Assembly: GCA_963971225.1 (NCBI GenBank)
Contig: CAXARI010000037.1
Coordinates: forward strand, 1 to 64,000
DNA length: 64,000 nt
Source: Melieria omissa
Taxonomy: Eukaryota > Arthropoda > Insecta > Diptera > Ulidiidae
Direction of reading: 5' to 3'
Of this stretch, positions 25,313-35,452 are shown one piece after another. The translations under genes were made by a program, and so were the position numbers. The notes under the pieces were generated by a model that was not told the origin of the DNA, did not search any database, and saw only the letters and a program-made list of their open reading frames with translations. Position 1 is the stretch's first letter; each line of letters opens with the position of its first letter.

Positions 25313-25761
25313 ATGGTCTCCCGCTAATTGATTGGGAGAAGATTGATGAAACTTTCCATAAGCTGTGCGATTCTATCAAGTTGTCTCCGCCTCGCATTCG
25401 AACTGCTTTTCGGGTGTCAAATTATAACAACAATGCTGCTGCACCTGTTATTGTGAAACTTGGATCTCCTGACGACCGCTCAATGCTCTTCAGATCAATT
25501 ATTCGTTTTTGCAAAGAGAACAAGCGGTCGCTGCTGCTTAGTGATGTTGGGCTCACAACTGTTGGGAAACTACACGTGCATGAAAGCCTTACCAATTACA
25601 ACAGAGAACTAATGCGTTCAGCACTGCAGCTGAGGAAACAAAATAGATTAGTAGCTGCTTTCTCAATTCGTGGGTTTGTGTACGTGCGTGTTCATCAAAA
25701 AAGCCAAGCTGTCAGGGTGTCAAGCAAAGAGAGTTTAGAGAATATTGTTGCTGCAGCCTAG
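25313..25761 (+). pseudogene. CR1-like element A ORF1 protein, 3' part
   Basis: About 149 codons remain, running into a TAG at 25759-25761. The core (VKLGSPDDRSMLFRSIIRF ... HVHESLTNYNRELMRSA ... AAFSIRGFVYVRV) aligns by eye with ORF1 of CR1-like element B at 37747-38579. It resembles the C-terminal domain shared with baculovirus FP25-like proteins. ORF1 proteins of these elements bind their own RNA. The N-terminal coiled-coil half seen in element B is missing because the BEL LTR cuts in at 25312, so no genuine start codon remains. Confidence 0.8.
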
Positions 25762-25781
25762 TGGAAATTTGTTAATACAAG

Positions 25782-25974
25782 TGTCACCCGTGACAATGCC
25801 ACCCTGCCACCTAACACTCAATCAGCAACCCTTTTTCGCCGGCGTACCCACGCCGCCGACATTTTTGTAAAACAACGCAGAACATAACGAGACAGCGGCG
25901 CGTGCGTGCGGACGTTTTTAAAAATAAAATACATGTTTGTGAAAATTAGTCAATAAAAAAGGCGTTTTATGACA
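25782..25974 (+). repeat. 5' LTR of the mdg3-like element (193 bp)
   Basis: It starts TGTCACCCGTGACA, itself a near palindrome, and ends GTTTTATGACA. It is identical to the copy at 30711-30903. An AATAAA lies near the end (CAATAAAAAAGG), a candidate polyadenylation signal. No clear TATA box is visible. Confidence 0.96.
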
Positions 25975-25976
25975 AT

Positions 25977-25989
25977 TCAGAAGTGAGAT
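25977..25989 (+). other. Putative primer-binding site, tRNA-Leu type, offset
   Basis: TCAGAAGTGAGAT begins 2 bases after the LTR. It differs at one position from the complement of an insect tRNA-Leu segment that starts a few bases in from the CCA end. The fully terminal form of the same site occurs in the SAP-gag element (49971-49989). Offset tRNA-Leu priming fits the mdg3/micropia group. Confidence 0.6.
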
Positions 25990-26045
25990 CGGGCTCACGG
26001 CAGCAGTGGACTGCAAACGGAAAATTTTTCAAGTTCGGAACAGTG

Positions 26046-29000
26046 ATGGGACGTAAAAGTGAGCGAAACAAACGCGCCGAAACAGGTTCTCCTCCGGTGT
26101 CGCGTCGGTCAAACCGGAGCTCGCGGAAGTCTTCTAAGGCAACCAACGAGAAAGCTGAGCGGTCCCAAGCAGAAAGCGGAAGCGACGAAGAGCACAGCGG
26201 TGCAAACGAAACCCCGATAACAATGTTACAACGGCTAGCAGAGCTAGAAAAAAGTGTGGCGGCATTAAACTCGCAACGGAGCATCGGCGTAGCTCCAGCT
26301 GCAGTTGATTTCATTCCAGGCGCAACGTCGTCGCCAGCGAATCCGTGCGCGAACACGTCGCGCATAGAAAACGTACAAACGAATTTGTCCAGCAATTATC
26401 CAATGAATCCGGGCGCGAACACGTCGCGCAGAGAAAACGTACAACCGAATTTGTACAACAATCCGTCAGTGCCGGTATGGACCACCGCGTCCAGCGCTCC
26501 GAATCCGCCATTTTCGCATCACGTCAGTGCAAGTCCAAACGACTATAACGGTACAGCACCACGAGCGCGTGCATATTACGCGCAAGTGCCTAACTCGAAT
26601 CCAATTGGATTTGTTCCGCGTGCGAGTCCGTACACGTACCCGTACGAGTGTAATCACGTGATGATGGGCGCACCGAACGCCATAAACGCTCAATATGGCG
26701 TACAGCCGATTCAAACCCAGCCACCAGTAACATACGTACAGTCCCAATACGGTAGTGTGCGCGAAATTTTGGAACTACTGCCAGATTTCGATCCATCGTC
26801 GGAGCTGTCGCTAAATCCAATGCAGTTCGTAAAGCGCGTCGAAATATTGAAGAACGCGTATAAGTGGGAGGACAGTGTCCTTGTGTTTTCGGTGCAACAA
26901 AAGATGCGCGGGTCGGCGAAGTATTGGATTGACTCCTTGCAAGAAGTGTTTCTTACATGGGCTCAGTTCGTTGAAAATTTCCTGCTGGCTTTCCCGTATA
27001 TAGACAACGAAGCTGACGTTCATATAAAAATGGCAAAAACGAAACGCCGAAATTCGGAATCGCCACACGATTACTATTATCGCATGCTAGCGTTAGGCAT
27101 GCAGAGTGGGTTGTCTGAACATGTCATTGCGCGCCATATTGTTAATGGTATTAACGAGCCGGACTTGAAAAGAAAGATATCAAACGAGTATCGACATTGT
27201 CACGACTTATTGCGCGATATAATGAGTTACGAAGTGTACAATGAAGTGAAAACAATAGGTCAAAACCCGAAGCATTCATCAAACGTAAGCGCCGCGAGTG
27301 GTAAAACAGCAAACGATGCTGCAAACGATGTTAATGAGTTACAAACAAAATCAATGGCGGGTGTTAAATGTTTTAATTGCCTCCAATTTGGGCATTTCGC
27401 CGCAAAGTGTCCCCAACCGTCGAAAAAGCCGCGTTGTGCTAAGTGTCGACGCACCACTCACACGACCGAAAATTGTACAGCTTCGGCCGACATCAACATT
27501 AACAAAATCAATTCCGCAGGAAAAGATCACGGTATGATCACGAAAGAAATTCAAATAAACTGTGAGAAAACACTATCAGCGGTAGATCCGGGTAGCACTC
27601 ATACGCTAGTGAGAAAGACATTCGCGGAGAGAATAGGGAAAACGCAACAAAGTGTGGCAATGTTGCAAGGTTTTGCCGGTGGACAATATGTAAGTACCGA
27701 GAAAATTAGTGCGGAGATACGGATTGACGGGAAAAGTTTGACAACTGATCTGCTCGTAACTGATGACGAACTAATTTGTGAAAACGTCCTGCTGGGGAAA
27801 AACGTACTTTGTCGATCCGGAAATCGACTCGTGATTGAAGGTGACGGCTGTCGCGTGGAATGTGTTCGGAAAATTAATATCGTCTCCCCCTCGTGCGCCG
27901 CCGAACAGCCTGAAGTTGACGAACTAGTGTCTAAATATTCCGACGTCTTTGCCACTGATATCTCCGAAATAGGCAAGTGTTCATTATCTAAAATGACAAT
28001 CGAAGTGAACACCGAAATCCCTATCCGCCGCAAGCCGTACCGTATTCCGTTCGCCAAACGATCCATTGTGTCCGAAATTATTTCCGAGCTGCTAGCAAAC
28101 AATATTATCCGTGTCAGTGATTCGCCGTACGCCTCGCCTGTCGTCCTAGTTGAAAAAAAGAATGGCGAGCATCGGTTATGTGTAGACTATCGCGGGTTAA
28201 ATAAGATCACGGTGAAACGACCACACCCTATGCCGAATATGGAGGAGCACTTCGCACAGCTAGCCGGAAATAAATTTTTCACCACCTTGGACCTACGCAT
28301 GGGATATCATCAAATCGAAATTAGTGAAGAGTCCAAGCAATATACTGCTTTTGTTACGACCGAAGGACACTATGAATATAACCGAATGCCGTTCGGGCTC
28401 GTGAACGCGCCAGCGGTGTTCCAATCCATGATCGATACACTTATCTCGCGACTGCCACCCGGAGAAGCGCTTGCATACTTGGATGACGTTATCATACCAA
28501 GCAAGACTGTTGAAGAAGGGCTACACCGTCTCGAAAAAGTGCTAGTGTTGTTAAAATTAAATGGCCTAACGTTGCGCGCTGATAAATGTAAGTTCTTGCA
28601 AACGGAAATCGAACATTTGGGTCTCGTTGTCACTGAAAGTGGTATTACGCCGGGCAATCGAAATATAACCGCGATTACAAACTTCAAGACACCGACAAAC
28701 GTAACGGAAGTGCGAAGATTCTTAGGGCTTACGGGATTTTTCCGAAAATTCGTCCCCAACTACTCGCTCATCTCTAAGCCCATCACACAACTTCTTCACA
28801 AAAACCACATTCAATCCTTCACGTGGGGTGATAAACAACAGAGCGCATTTGACACTCTAATAAAGGTATTGACCAGCAAGCCAGTGCTCGTTCTCTACGA
28901 TATGCGTGCTCAACATGAAGTACACACCGACGCCAGCAGCACAGGATTGGCTGGTGTTCTTCTTCAATCCACCGACGGAAAGTGCTGGCATCCCGTGTTC

Positions 29001-30722
29001 TACTACAGCCGTCATTGCACCGATGCTGAAAGTCGATACCACAGCTACGAACTAGAGGTCCTCGCGGTCGTGGAAGTGCTAGAACGGTTTCGGGTATACT
29101 TGTTAGGTAAATCATTTCGGTTGGTCACAGACTGTTCCGCGATTGCGACCGTAAAAGACAATAAGGAACTAAAAACGAGAATCGCGCGATGGTGGCTCAA
29201 GCTACTTGAATTCGATTTCGAATGTGTTCACCGATCCGGGAGCTGCTTATCATATGTGGATGCAATGAGCCGAGCGCCTGATCAACCGCCAACCGATGTA
29301 GAGCCCGCCGGGTTCGTAATGAAGGTAACAGTGAATGTGCACGATTGGTTGCTAACTATGCAACTACAGGACGAATCCATTTGCGAGAATATTTCTATAT
29401 TAAAGAACGAACAGAAATCCTCGCGCGAAAAAGAAGTGAAAAATAACTTCAAACTCAAAAATCACAGGCTGTATCGCGTTGAGCCAGACGGACTAAAATT
29501 TGTTGTCCCTAAAGCCGTACGTTGGCGTGTCGTGCACCTGTGCCACGATAAAGTGGGCCATTTTGCTTTAGAAAAAACAATCTCCCGGCTAAAACAACAC
29601 TTTTGGTTCCCGAAAATGCGTAGGTACGTAAAGTCGTATATTGCAGCTTGCATTGAGTGCTGCTATCAAAAGCAACGCCCAGGTAAGCCTGAAGGCCGAC
29701 TATATTTTACATCGGTAGATCCCGTCCCCTTCCGCCTGATCCACGTTGACCACATGGGTCCATTCGTGCGCAGCAAGCGAGGAAATTGCTACGTTTTGGC
29801 AATTTCCGACGCTTTTAGCAAGTTTCTGATCGTCAAGCCCGTTCGCGATACGAAAACATCGCATGTCATCGCTGCCCTTAATGAAATGGCCGGTTACGTG
29901 GGCCTGCCATCGAACATAGTCACCGATAGAGGAACTGCGTTCACCTCCAAAGCATTCCAGACCTACTGTGAGGCGAACAATATACGACACACGAAAACCG
30001 CCGTTCGAACCCCTAGGGCAAATGGCCAGGTGGAACGAGCAAACCAGACTATACTACAGTTCCTCCGTACAACCACCGACAATGCCAGGGAGTGGGACCT
30101 GACTCTGAGGGATTTGCAGTGGACCATTAACTCCCAACGCAACGCCACTACCGGATTCTCCCCGAACGAATTGGTGTTCGACTTCGATTTACGGGACGTC
30201 GTTCAAAATCAGCTGATCGCCTCGATACATGACGAGCACGAACCAGAGGAAGATTCCCTGCCGATTGCCCAGAAACGCCTCATGGCCGCAGAAAACATCG
30301 CTAAGGAGCGCTTGAAGTGGAAGGAGCGTTTCGACCAAAAGCGTTCCGAACCCACTAAATACACTGAAAACGACCTGGTAGTCGTTGAGAATGAACCCGC
30401 TGCTACGGGCGAATCTCGGAAACTGGAGCCGAGGTATCGAGGGCCCTATATGGTCAGTAAGATCCTGGGAAATGATCGGTACTTGGTCGAAGACATCCCG
30501 GGCATCCAGATCACCAATCGAAAATTTTGCTCGGTCTTTGTTGCTGATAAAATGAAACCCTGGTGCCAAAGCAGCCCCGAATTAGAAATCGAGGACGAAG
30601 CCGAAATCGAGGACGCAGCCGAAATCGAGGACGAAGTCGAAACCGGGACCCAAGTCGCCAATGAGGACGAAGCTGAAATCGAGGACAATTTCCGTCAGAA
30701 TTGGCCGAGTTGTCACCCGTGA
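26046..30722 (+). CDS. Gag-Pol polyprotein of the mdg3-like element (1558 aa)
   Basis: One open frame starts at the first ATG, 26046; an in-frame GTG 21 codons upstream is not a credible eukaryotic start. N-terminal gag is basic and Ser/Asn/Pro-rich, followed by a capsid core. Two CCHC zinc knuckles lie at about residues 442-480 (CFNCLQFGHFAAKC and CAKCRRTTHTTENC). The protease motif is at about residue 514 (VDPGST). Reverse transcriptase carries YLDD at 811-814. RNase H starts near residue 962 (HTDASSTG). Integrase has a His/Cys domain near 1164-1200 and a D,D,E core (VDHMG, VTDRGTAF, NGQVERAN). A GPY/F-like module (PRYRGPYMV) follows, then an acidic IEDEAEIED tail. Stop lies within the 3' LTR. 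It copies RNA to DNA and integrates it. Unusual: the protease has D-P-G instead of D-S/T-G. Confidence 0.95.
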   Translation: MGRKSERNKRAETGSPPVSRRSNRSSRKSSKATNEKAERSQAESGSDEEHSGANETPITMLQRLAELEKSVAALNSQRSIGVAPAAVDFIPGATSSPANPCANTSRIENVQTNLSSNYPMNPGANTSRRENVQPNLYNNPSVPVWTTASSAPNPPFSHHVSASPNDYNGTAPRARAYYAQVPNSNPIGFVPRASPYTYPYECNHVMMGAPNAINAQYGVQPIQTQPPVTYVQSQYGSVREILELLPDFDPSSELSLNPMQFVKRVEILKNAYKWEDSVLVFSVQQKMRGSAKYWIDSLQEVFLTWAQFVENFLLAFPYIDNEADVHIKMAKTKRRNSESPHDYYYRMLALGMQSGLSEHVIARHIVNGINEPDLKRKISNEYRHCHDLLRDIMSYEVYNEVKTIGQNPKHSSNVSAASGKTANDAANDVNELQTKSMAGVKCFNCLQFGHFAAKCPQPSKKPRCAKCRRTTHTTENCTASADININKINSAGKDHGMITKEIQINCEKTLSAVDPGSTHTLVRKTFAERIGKTQQSVAMLQGFAGGQYVSTEKISAEIRIDGKSLTTDLLVTDDELICENVLLGKNVLCRSGNRLVIEGDGCRVECVRKINIVSPSCAAEQPEVDELVSKYSDVFATDISEIGKCSLSKMTIEVNTEIPIRRKPYRIPFAKRSIVSEIISELLANNIIRVSDSPYASPVVLVEKKNGEHRLCVDYRGLNKITVKRPHPMPNMEEHFAQLAGNKFFTTLDLRMGYHQIEISEESKQYTAFVTTEGHYEYNRMPFGLVNAPAVFQSMIDTLISRLPPGEALAYLDDVIIPSKTVEEGLHRLEKVLVLLKLNGLTLRADKCKFLQTEIEHLGLVVTESGITPGNRNITAITNFKTPTNVTEVRRFLGLTGFFRKFVPNYSLISKPITQLLHKNHIQSFTWGDKQQSAFDTLIKVLTSKPVLVLYDMRAQHEVHTDASSTGLAGVLLQSTDGKCWHPVFYYSRHCTDAESRYHSYELEVLAVVEVLERFRVYLLGKSFRLVTDCSAIATVKDNKELKTRIARWWLKLLEFDFECVHRSGSCLSYVDAMSRAPDQPPTDVEPAGFVMKVTVNVHDWLLTMQLQDESICENISILKNEQKSSREKEVKNNFKLKNHRLYRVEPDGLKFVVPKAVRWRVVHLCHDKVGHFALEKTISRLKQHFWFPKMRRYVKSYIAACIECCYQKQRPGKPEGRLYFTSVDPVPFRLIHVDHMGPFVRSKRGNCYVLAISDAFSKFLIVKPVRDTKTSHVIAALNEMAGYVGLPSNIVTDRGTAFTSKAFQTYCEANNIRHTKTAVRTPRANGQVERANQTILQFLRTTTDNAREWDLTLRDLQWTINSQRNATTGFSPNELVFDFDLRDVVQNQLIASIHDEHEPEEDSLPIAQKRLMAAENIAKERLKWKERFDQKRSEPTKYTENDLVVVENEPAATGESRKLEPRYRGPYMVSKILGNDRYLVEDIPGIQITNRKFCSVFVADKMKPWCQSSPELEIEDEAEIEDAAEIEDEVETGTQVANEDEAEIEDNFRQNWPSCHP

Positions 30723-30903
30723 CAATGCCACCCTGCCACCTAACACTCAATCAGCAACCCTTTTTCGCCGGCGTACCCACGCCGCCGACATTTTTGTAAA
30801 ACAACGCAGAACATAACGAGACAGCGGCGCGTGCGTGCGGACGTTTTTAAAAATAAAATACATGTTTGTGAAAATTAGTCAATAAAAAAGGCGTTTTATG
30901 ACA
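30711..30903 (+). repeat. 3' LTR of the mdg3-like element (193 bp)
   Basis: This copy matches the 5' LTR base for base on reading. The gag-pol stop codon (30720-30722) lies 10-12 bases inside it. No purine-rich tract directly precedes the LTR, although a polypurine tract is normally expected there as the plus-strand primer. Confidence 0.96.
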
Positions 30904-31082
30904 CAAGATCATTGCTTATGTTTTGTTTGTGCTTACTTTTTACTTGCTCTTGTTCATTCTTTCATTTCTTTTGGTTTTTTTTTTCATTTCTCGTGCTTAT
31001 TTCTATATCTCAGTTACTCACTTTCTGTTCATCTCCTAACCTGTCTGTCTTTGGTTGTTTCTGTTTTGTTCCTTTTCTGTGA

Positions 31083-33269
31083 TGATGGGGCTGACTGATA
31101 AATCAGACTCTGGCGTTAGTGAAAATCAAAAAAATTCTTTTAGACATTTTTGGTAAACAAGTTGTTGGTCTTAATGTAGTGCATTTTAATGCGAGAAGTT
31201 TAAGTCATGACAAACTTGATCATGTTAGATATGTTTTTGAGGGGTCTTCTGTGGATATAATTTGTGTGTCTGAGACCTGGTTTCAAAGTGATGTCCCTGA
31301 TTTCAACTTGTCTCTTGATGGGTATAACGTACTAAGACATGATCGCGTGCACAGGAAAGGGGGGGAGTTGCAATATATTGCAAAAAACACTTAAGTTACG
31401 ACTGCTGTCTAAGTCTATCAACTGTGACACAGAATTTATTCTTAGTGAAGTGTCTGATGGTGTATCTAAAGTTTTAATTGTGTGTGCGTACAATCCTCAC
31501 AAATTTTGTTCCCTTGATCCCCTTTTTGTTGAGTTGTCTGAACTGTTAGTTGAGTCTGAACGTATTCTGATTTGTGGTGATTTCAATGTCAATTTATTAA
31601 TTAATGACCCCAGCAGAAATAAACTATTTGACTGGTTAGAAGCTACAGGACTATGTGTGATTAATAACACAATACCAACTAGGTATGCGAATAATGCCTT
31701 ACCCAGCCTCCTTGACTACTTCATTACCACTGACCCGTCGCATATCTTGAAGTTCGAACAAATGTCTTTCATTTCTGATCATGATTTAATATTCTGTACT
31801 TGGGATGTTGTGATGAATCGTTCTGACCTTAGTAATACTTTTGTATACCGTGATTTCAAATCGTTGAATGTCAACTACGTGCTTTCTGACTTGTATAGTG
31901 TGGATTGGAATAAGTGTTGGTCTCTTGAAACTGTTGATAAAAAACTTGACTTCATTAATAACAACTTGACTTTTTTGTTCAATCTACATGTTCCTCTCCG
32001 TACTTTCCATGTTGTAAATAGTTCAGGTCTCTGGTTTAACGCTAAAGTACGTTTATCTATTAGAAAACGCAATAAGTTGCATGCAAAGTGGCGTAAAACT
32101 AGGTCAGATACTGCTTGGTGTCAATATAAAGCTGCCCGTAATGAAGCAACAGCTACAATTAGACATGCAAAGCGTTGCTACAGCAATTCACAGCTTGACC
32201 CTTCACTCCCATCTAGGAAACTATGGCGCAATCTAAAAAATTTGAAAATTCATGGCAAGGAAAACTCTGGTTGTGACTTGAATCCTAATGAACTAAATGA
32301 TTTCTTTATTGGTGCCAATGATAGAGTCGCACTGTTTTGCCAAAACATTTATCATCTTGTTGTGGTGCTAAAGAGAAATTCGAATTTATAGCAGTAAGTG
32401 AGGCTGATGTGTTCAAGTCAATAATGGGTATTAAATCTAATGCAATTGGTGAGGATGGCATATATTTAAAATTTGTGAAGCTTGTGTTACAATTTGTTAT
32501 TGGTCCACTTACTCATGTAATAAACCACTGCTTCACTAGTTCTTGCTTTCCTTCTGCGTGGAAAAGAGCAGTTATTTTGCCTGTTGCAAAAAGTCGAATG
32601 CTTCTTGTCCTGGGGATTACAGGCCTGTTAGTATATTGCCAGCCTTTTCAAAGGTGTGCGAAAAGTTGATGGTAGTGCAAATCTCGACTTTCATACAAAA
32701 ACACAACCTTCTTTCCCCTCTACAGTCTGGTTTTCGGCCTAGGCATAGTTGCTCTACTGCCATAGTAAAAATACTTGACGACATTAGACTTAAGTTTGAC
32801 ATTGGAGACTTGACAATTCTTTGTTTGCTTGATTTCTCAAAAGCCTTTGACTCAGTTGACCATACTCTCTTTTCTGCAAAGCTTGAACATTATTTTGGTT
32901 TTAGTGGCAGTGCGTTGAAGCTTATAGCCAGTTATTTAGTGGGACGGACGCAAAAAGTTATATCTAACAAATCTATGTCTCAGTCTCGATTGGTATGTGC
33001 AGGTGTTCCACAAGGATCAGTCCTTGGTCCTCTGTTGTTTAGTCTCTTTGTCAACGTCGTATTCTCTGTGTGCCAGTATGTGAATGTTTATGCATATGCA
33101 GATGATATTCAAATGCACCTGTCTAGCCGAATTGGCCTTGTTGAGGATTTGTGTTTCAAAATGAACAGTGATCTGTCTGCTATCTCTAAGTGGGTTACTG
33201 CCAATTATTTGTGTCTAAATGCGTCTAAGTCCTACGTTTTGCCTATTTGTCATAGTTTGGTTCACCTTG
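31083..33269 (+). pseudogene. CR1-like element A ORF2: endonuclease and reverse transcriptase, 5' part
   Basis: The frame is recoverable in pieces. The APE endonuclease runs from HFNARSLSHDKLD near 31180 through ICVSETWF near 31265, CGDFNVNL near 31575 and ISDHDLIF near 31770. A linker (LWFNAKVRLSIRKRNK) follows. Reverse transcriptase runs from about 32400, with SGFRPRHS near 32733, LLDFSKAFDSVDH near 32828, GVPQGSVLGPLLF near 33003 and YADDI near 33097. Frameshifts lie near 31110, 31350, 32330 and 32600. A SINE interrupts the frame at 33270, and the C-terminal part resumes at 35453. Endonuclease and reverse transcriptase nick the target and copy RNA in place; this copy is inactive. Confidence 0.85.
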
Positions 33270-33281
33270 CAGCAGCCGCCG

Positions 33282-33331
33282 TGGCTCAGTTGGTTAGTGC
33301 GCCGTCCAGCGAGCGACGCAAGTTCGAATTC
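33282..33331 (+). promoter_or_regulatory. Internal RNA polymerase III promoter (A and B boxes) of the SINE
   Basis: A box TGGCTCAGTTGG lies at 33282-33293 and B box GTTCGAATTC at 33322-33331, at tRNA-like spacing. The surrounding sequence does not fold as a complete tRNA with a 7-bp acceptor stem, so this is a SINE promoter and not a tRNA gene. Confidence 0.8.
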
Positions 33332-33567
33332 TGCATGTAGTAACACCTAAAAAAAATAACGGGAAACTCGTTTTCTCTTTCGGTGGCTGTCCTCTCAGCT
33401 GGAAATGGCAAACCTCTGAGAGTAAAAATTGCCTATGAAAACGCTCCGAACCGGCATAAAACTGTAGGTCCCTTCCATCCGCGTACAAAATTCACACGCA
33501 CAACACGGGTGGTTGCGGGAAGCTAGGCCTTAGTCTCGCGTAAGCGGGCTGTCGTGCCAATCAATTA

Positions 33568-35409
33568 CACAGTACAACAATTTAAAACTTTTTGTGTGCA
33601 ACAGAGTAACGACCGTATATTCCTGAAAGAGGACGTCGTACTGATCATTTTTGCAGAACAAAGTAATAGTCCAGCACGTCTGAGTTTTTTGTAATTCGCA
33701 CATAAAGGTTAAAGGGGTCTCTATAGACTTTTACACGGAAAGTATAAAAACTAAAAGAGCTAGAGCTTTGATGTCTAAGGCAAAGTTGTTTGCAATAAAA
33801 ATGTGAATATTTTTTATGTACACATGAACCCCCTCCCCCCTTTCTTACCCCCCTTTTGCACGATTTTCGGTAAAATTTTTCATAAAAAGCTTGTATTGAG
33901 TAAAATATTGAAAAGAATACCATATTGTCTTTTGGGAAAATATTCCCCATTAAAAAATAGGAGGGGTCTTCAAACACCAAAACTTTCTCAAACCTTCCTC
34001 CAAAAAAATAAAAAGCCTTAAACACGAAACCTTCATTAAATCATCTTTTCATTAATTGCTAATTCTGCTTGAGATGTTGAGAAAAATGTTGAATATTGAA
34101 AAAAACACTATTTCCCATTGAATAATAGTTCAGGTGGTCTCCAAACAAGAAGTCCTCTCTTAATAAAATAAAAAATGTTGATGATTTCAAAAAGACGCTT
34201 TCGCTTTACGGGAATGTGCAGATGGGTCAATATTGCCATTCAAATTCTTAACGTACTCAGCGAGGATTGCTACATTCTTCAAGTAGCTTCATTTGTTGAT
34301 AAAACTTTTCACTTTTTCATCAGAAACAGCCCCAAGATTTTCTTTGAAAATATCAAAGTGTGAAGGAAGCAGGGGCAAAGCCAGAACTTGGAAATTAACA
34401 TATTTTCCCGATTTTAAGTCAAAATTTCATGAAATTTGGTTCAATAGAATTGAAGTCATTCCGTCTGAATTGAAAGTATGTTTGTGTCATCGGTACAAAA
34501 ATATGCATCAAACAAGCATCCAATATCAAGTATTTTTTCCTCATCAGAAAACTTTTATAAGTATTTTCAAAGTCGCAAAATCGTGTAAATCGTTGTAATG
34601 AGGCTGAAGGGGACATTAAAAAAAATTGGGCTTGTAAAAAACAATGTGCCTTAAATGTTTAAAGGTAAAAAGGCCTTTTTGCATATGTATTTTGTACATA
34701 ACATGCATAGTGATTGAAAATATTGAATGTTTATAGGCTTTAGGGGCTTTGGCAACCAATACATTGATATTATAAAAAGCAATACGAATTTATCAAAGTC
34801 TTTTTTGAAATCATAAAAATTGTTTCTTTTATTAAGAGGAGAACTATTACTCAATGAACTATTATTCAATGGGAAATAGTGTTTTTTTCAATATTCAACA
34901 TTTTTCTCAACATCTTAAGCAGAATTAGCAATTAATGAAAATATTATTTAATGAAGGTTTCGTGTTTAAGGCTTTTTATTTTTTTGGAGGAAGGTTTGAG
35001 AAAGTTTTGGTGTTTGAAGACCCCTCCTATTTTTTAATGGGGAATATTTTCCCAAAAGACAATATGGTATTCTTTTCAATATTTTACTCAATACAAGCTT
35101 TTTATGAAAAATTTTTCCGAAAATCGTGAAAAAGGGGATAAGAAAGGGGGGAGGGGGATTCATGTGTACATAAAAAATATTCACATTTTTATTGCAAACA
35201 ACTTTGCCTTAGACATCAAAGCTCTAGCTCTTCTCGTTTTTATACTTTCCGTGTAAAAGTCTATAGAGACCCCTTTAACCTTTATGTGCGAATTACAAAA
35301 AACTCAGACGTGCTGGACTATTACTTTGTTCTGCAAAAATGATCAGTACGACGTCCTCTTTCAGGAATATACGGTCGTTACTCTGTTGCAGAAATGCTGT
35401 TGTACAGTG
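33568..35409. mobile_element. Foldback-type element with roughly 600-bp inverted repeats
   Basis: The left arm, 33568 to about 34197, and the right arm, about 34796-35409, are inverted copies of each other with high identity and small indels. For example, GCAACAGAGTAACGACCG at 33598 pairs with the complement ending at 35389. The outermost pair is CACAGTACAAC/GTTGTACAGTG. A roughly 600-bp unique spacer holds no convincing gene. The apparent reading frames in the arms are mirror images of the same noise. It sits between the body and tail of the SINE. It looks like a non-autonomous DNA element of the foldback type, with the superfamily unresolved. Confidence 0.85.
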
Positions 35410-35452
35410 TTATTATTATTAAAATTATTAATTATTAAATTAGTTCACCTTG

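Larger units (their letters stand above)
25782..30903 (+). mobile_element. mdg3-like Ty3/gypsy retrotransposon, complete
   Basis: This 5122-bp element is bounded by two 193-bp LTRs that I read as identical. It has 4-bp target duplications CAAG at 25778-25781 and 30904-30907. A single gag-pol frame fills the interior. The LTR ends are TGTCA...TGACA. It lies 20 bp after the ORF1 stop of CR1-like element A. The mdg3/micropia/blastopia grouping is inferred from the gag region (LLPDFDPSSELS), one long ORF, the short LTR and a tRNA-Leu-type primer site set in from the LTR. It is the only element in the window that looks intact. Confidence 0.95.
33270..35442 (+). mobile_element. tRNA-derived SINE with a foldback element inside
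   Basis: The head (33270-33345) has a pol III A box (TGGCTCAGTTGG, 33282-33293) and B box (GTTCGAATTC, 33322-33331). The body continues to about 33567. The tail (TTATTATTATT and AATTATTAATTATT) lies at 35410-35442, beyond a nested foldback element. The 10-bp target duplication GTTCACCTTG is present at 33260-33269 and 35443-35452, inside CR1-like ORF2. Discounting the insertion, the host ORF2 frame is continuous. Confidence 0.85.

Noticed and set aside
25983..26045. Upstream start for the mdg3-like gag-pol
   Set aside because: The frame is open there but the proposed start is GTG overlapping the primer-binding region; the first ATG is 26046.
33275..33345. Possible tRNA gene
   Set aside because: A and B boxes are present but the acceptor and T stems do not pair properly, and a SINE body and TSD follow, so it is a SINE head.
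33645..35184. Two mirror-image ORFs with the same peptide (KAFYFFGGRFEKVLVFEDP)
   Set aside because: They are the two arms of the inverted repeat; AT-rich, low-complexity and without protein features.
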